Shown here one piece after another: positions 5,707 to 6,175 of a stretch of DNA of 6,175 nucleotides. The notes under the pieces were generated by a model. That model was not told the DNA's origin, did not search any database, and saw nothing but the letters and a program-made list of their open reading frames with translations. The translations under genes were made by a program, and so were the position numbers. How positions within the stretch are numbered: the first letter of the stretch is position 1; every line of letters starts with the position of its first letter. This DNA comes from Pseudomonadales bacterium (GTDB lineage: Bacteria > Pseudomonadota > Gammaproteobacteria > Steroidobacterales > Steroidobacteraceae): NCBI GenBank assembly GCA_020442965.1, contig JAGRJB010000433.1, positions 1-6,175 of the forward strand, given 5' to 3'.

Positions 5707-6175
5707 CTAAGTATCAGGCGTTTTGGGGTGTGTCACGGGGTCGCTCGGTTGCGGCGGCGCAGCAGGTGGCTTTGCCTGTTCACGCATGGCTCGCGGCGAG
5801 AGCGGTTGATCGCATCGCAAATAGTTGCGCTTGAGGTCGGTGTGGTAAGCGATCTCTCGGTCGCCATCGCTCACGACGAGTAGGTAGCCGGGTACCAACG
5901 CCTGGGTATAGAACATGCCCGGCTGCGGACAGCCCATCGAACCATCGTTCCAGGTGACCCGACGCGCCGACTTGATGACCAGCGATCCGCGTTTGTCCGC
6001 CAGGCCCGTCCGAGCATGCTGCAGGACGGCTGCGCGCAGTGATTTTGGTACGCGCTCAGTCGCAATCGCCTCGCCCGGCGCTGCTGGTTCAGCCGGCGGG
6101 GTCTCGGGCAGGCGCTGCATTGGCCGCAGGTCCTTGGAGGCCGGCGGCCGATCGCCCGCGCATGCCATCGTGACG
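5707..6175 (-). CDS. Proline-rich putative lipoprotein of unknown function, N-terminus beyond the window
   Basis: The frame is open from the window end to TAG at 5707. The first ATG inside (6168) gives 153 residues starting MACAGDRPP, but the frame continues upstream as VTMAC. This looks like the end of a lipobox followed by a lipidated Cys, so I infer that the true start and signal peptide lie beyond 6175. Counting from that ATG, residues 7-40 are Pro/Ala-rich. Then a compact domain (about 40-120) contains WNDGSMGCP (73-81), PGMFY (83-87), PGYLLVV (93-99), YHT (108-110) and a second Cys at 119, which could pair with C80. A proline-rich tail closes the protein. I recognise the DGS-x-GCP...YH pattern only as one found in conserved hypothetical bacterial envelope proteins; no function is known to me. 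It lies 117 bases upstream of the exopolysaccharide operon on the same strand and may be an unrelated gene. Confidence 0.72.
   Translation of the reverse strand, partial: VTMACAGDRPPASKDLRPMQRLPETPPAEPAAPGEAIATERVPKSLRAAVLQHARTGLADKRGSLVIKSARRVTWNDGSMGCPQPGMFYTQALVPGYLLVVSDGDREIAYHTDLKRNYLRCDQPLSPRAMREQAKPPAAPPQPSDPVTHPKTPDT

Noticed and set aside
5568..5834. An 88-codon plus-strand frame spanning the intergenic region
   Set aside because: It overlaps the ends of two minus-strand genes, has no good ribosome binding site, and its product has no recognisable feature.

Overview
The window is about 6.2 kb of GC-rich bacterial DNA. All five supported genes lie on the minus strand, so the region is read from high to low coordinates. 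The tripartite envelope machinery (inner-membrane synthase, HlyD-type adaptor, TolC-type outer-membrane channel) shows a Gram-negative organism. Base composition and gene style suggest a proteobacterium, perhaps of the Steroidobacter/Xanthomonadales kind, but that placement is an impression and not a demonstrated result.

Layout, in transcription order. (1) 6175-5707: the C-terminal part of a small proline-rich putative lipoprotein of unknown function; its real start probably lies beyond the window. (2) 5706-5590: a 117-base intergenic region with an imperfect dyad near 5655-5684 and a hairpin at 5591-5619 that holds the likely ribosome binding site of the next gene. (3) 5589-4153: a regulator with a degenerate receiver-like domain, a cysteine-rich zinc-ribbon module resembling TackOD1, and a degenerate GGDEF domain (TEGEW) that keeps an RxxD I-site. 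(4) 4156-2822: a membrane-embedded processive family 2 glycosyltransferase with all the D, DxD, TED and QxxRW hallmarks. (5) 2820-664: a TolC-type outer-membrane protein fused to a C-terminal (beta/alpha)8-like domain with an HLDLE motif, probably a polysaccharide-acting hydrolase or carbohydrate-binding barrel. (6) 599-1: the N-terminal part of an HlyD-type membrane fusion protein, cut by the window edge.

Genes 3 to 6 are tightly packed (4-base or 1-base overlap, then a 1-base gap, then 10 or 64 bases), as expected for one operon. Together they look like a synthase-dependent exopolysaccharide system. The glycosyltransferase would make and translocate the polymer, the HlyD protein and TolC-like channel would carry it across the periplasm and outer membrane, and the channel-fused barrel would trim, bind or edit it. 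The first gene would act as a cytoplasmic sensor, possibly of c-di-GMP, in place of a PilZ domain. This combination does not match the classical Bcs, Pga, Pel, Alg or Psl layouts and is the main item of interest. The polymer's identity cannot be read from the sequence.

No tRNA, rRNA, CRISPR array, insertion sequence or phage gene was seen.
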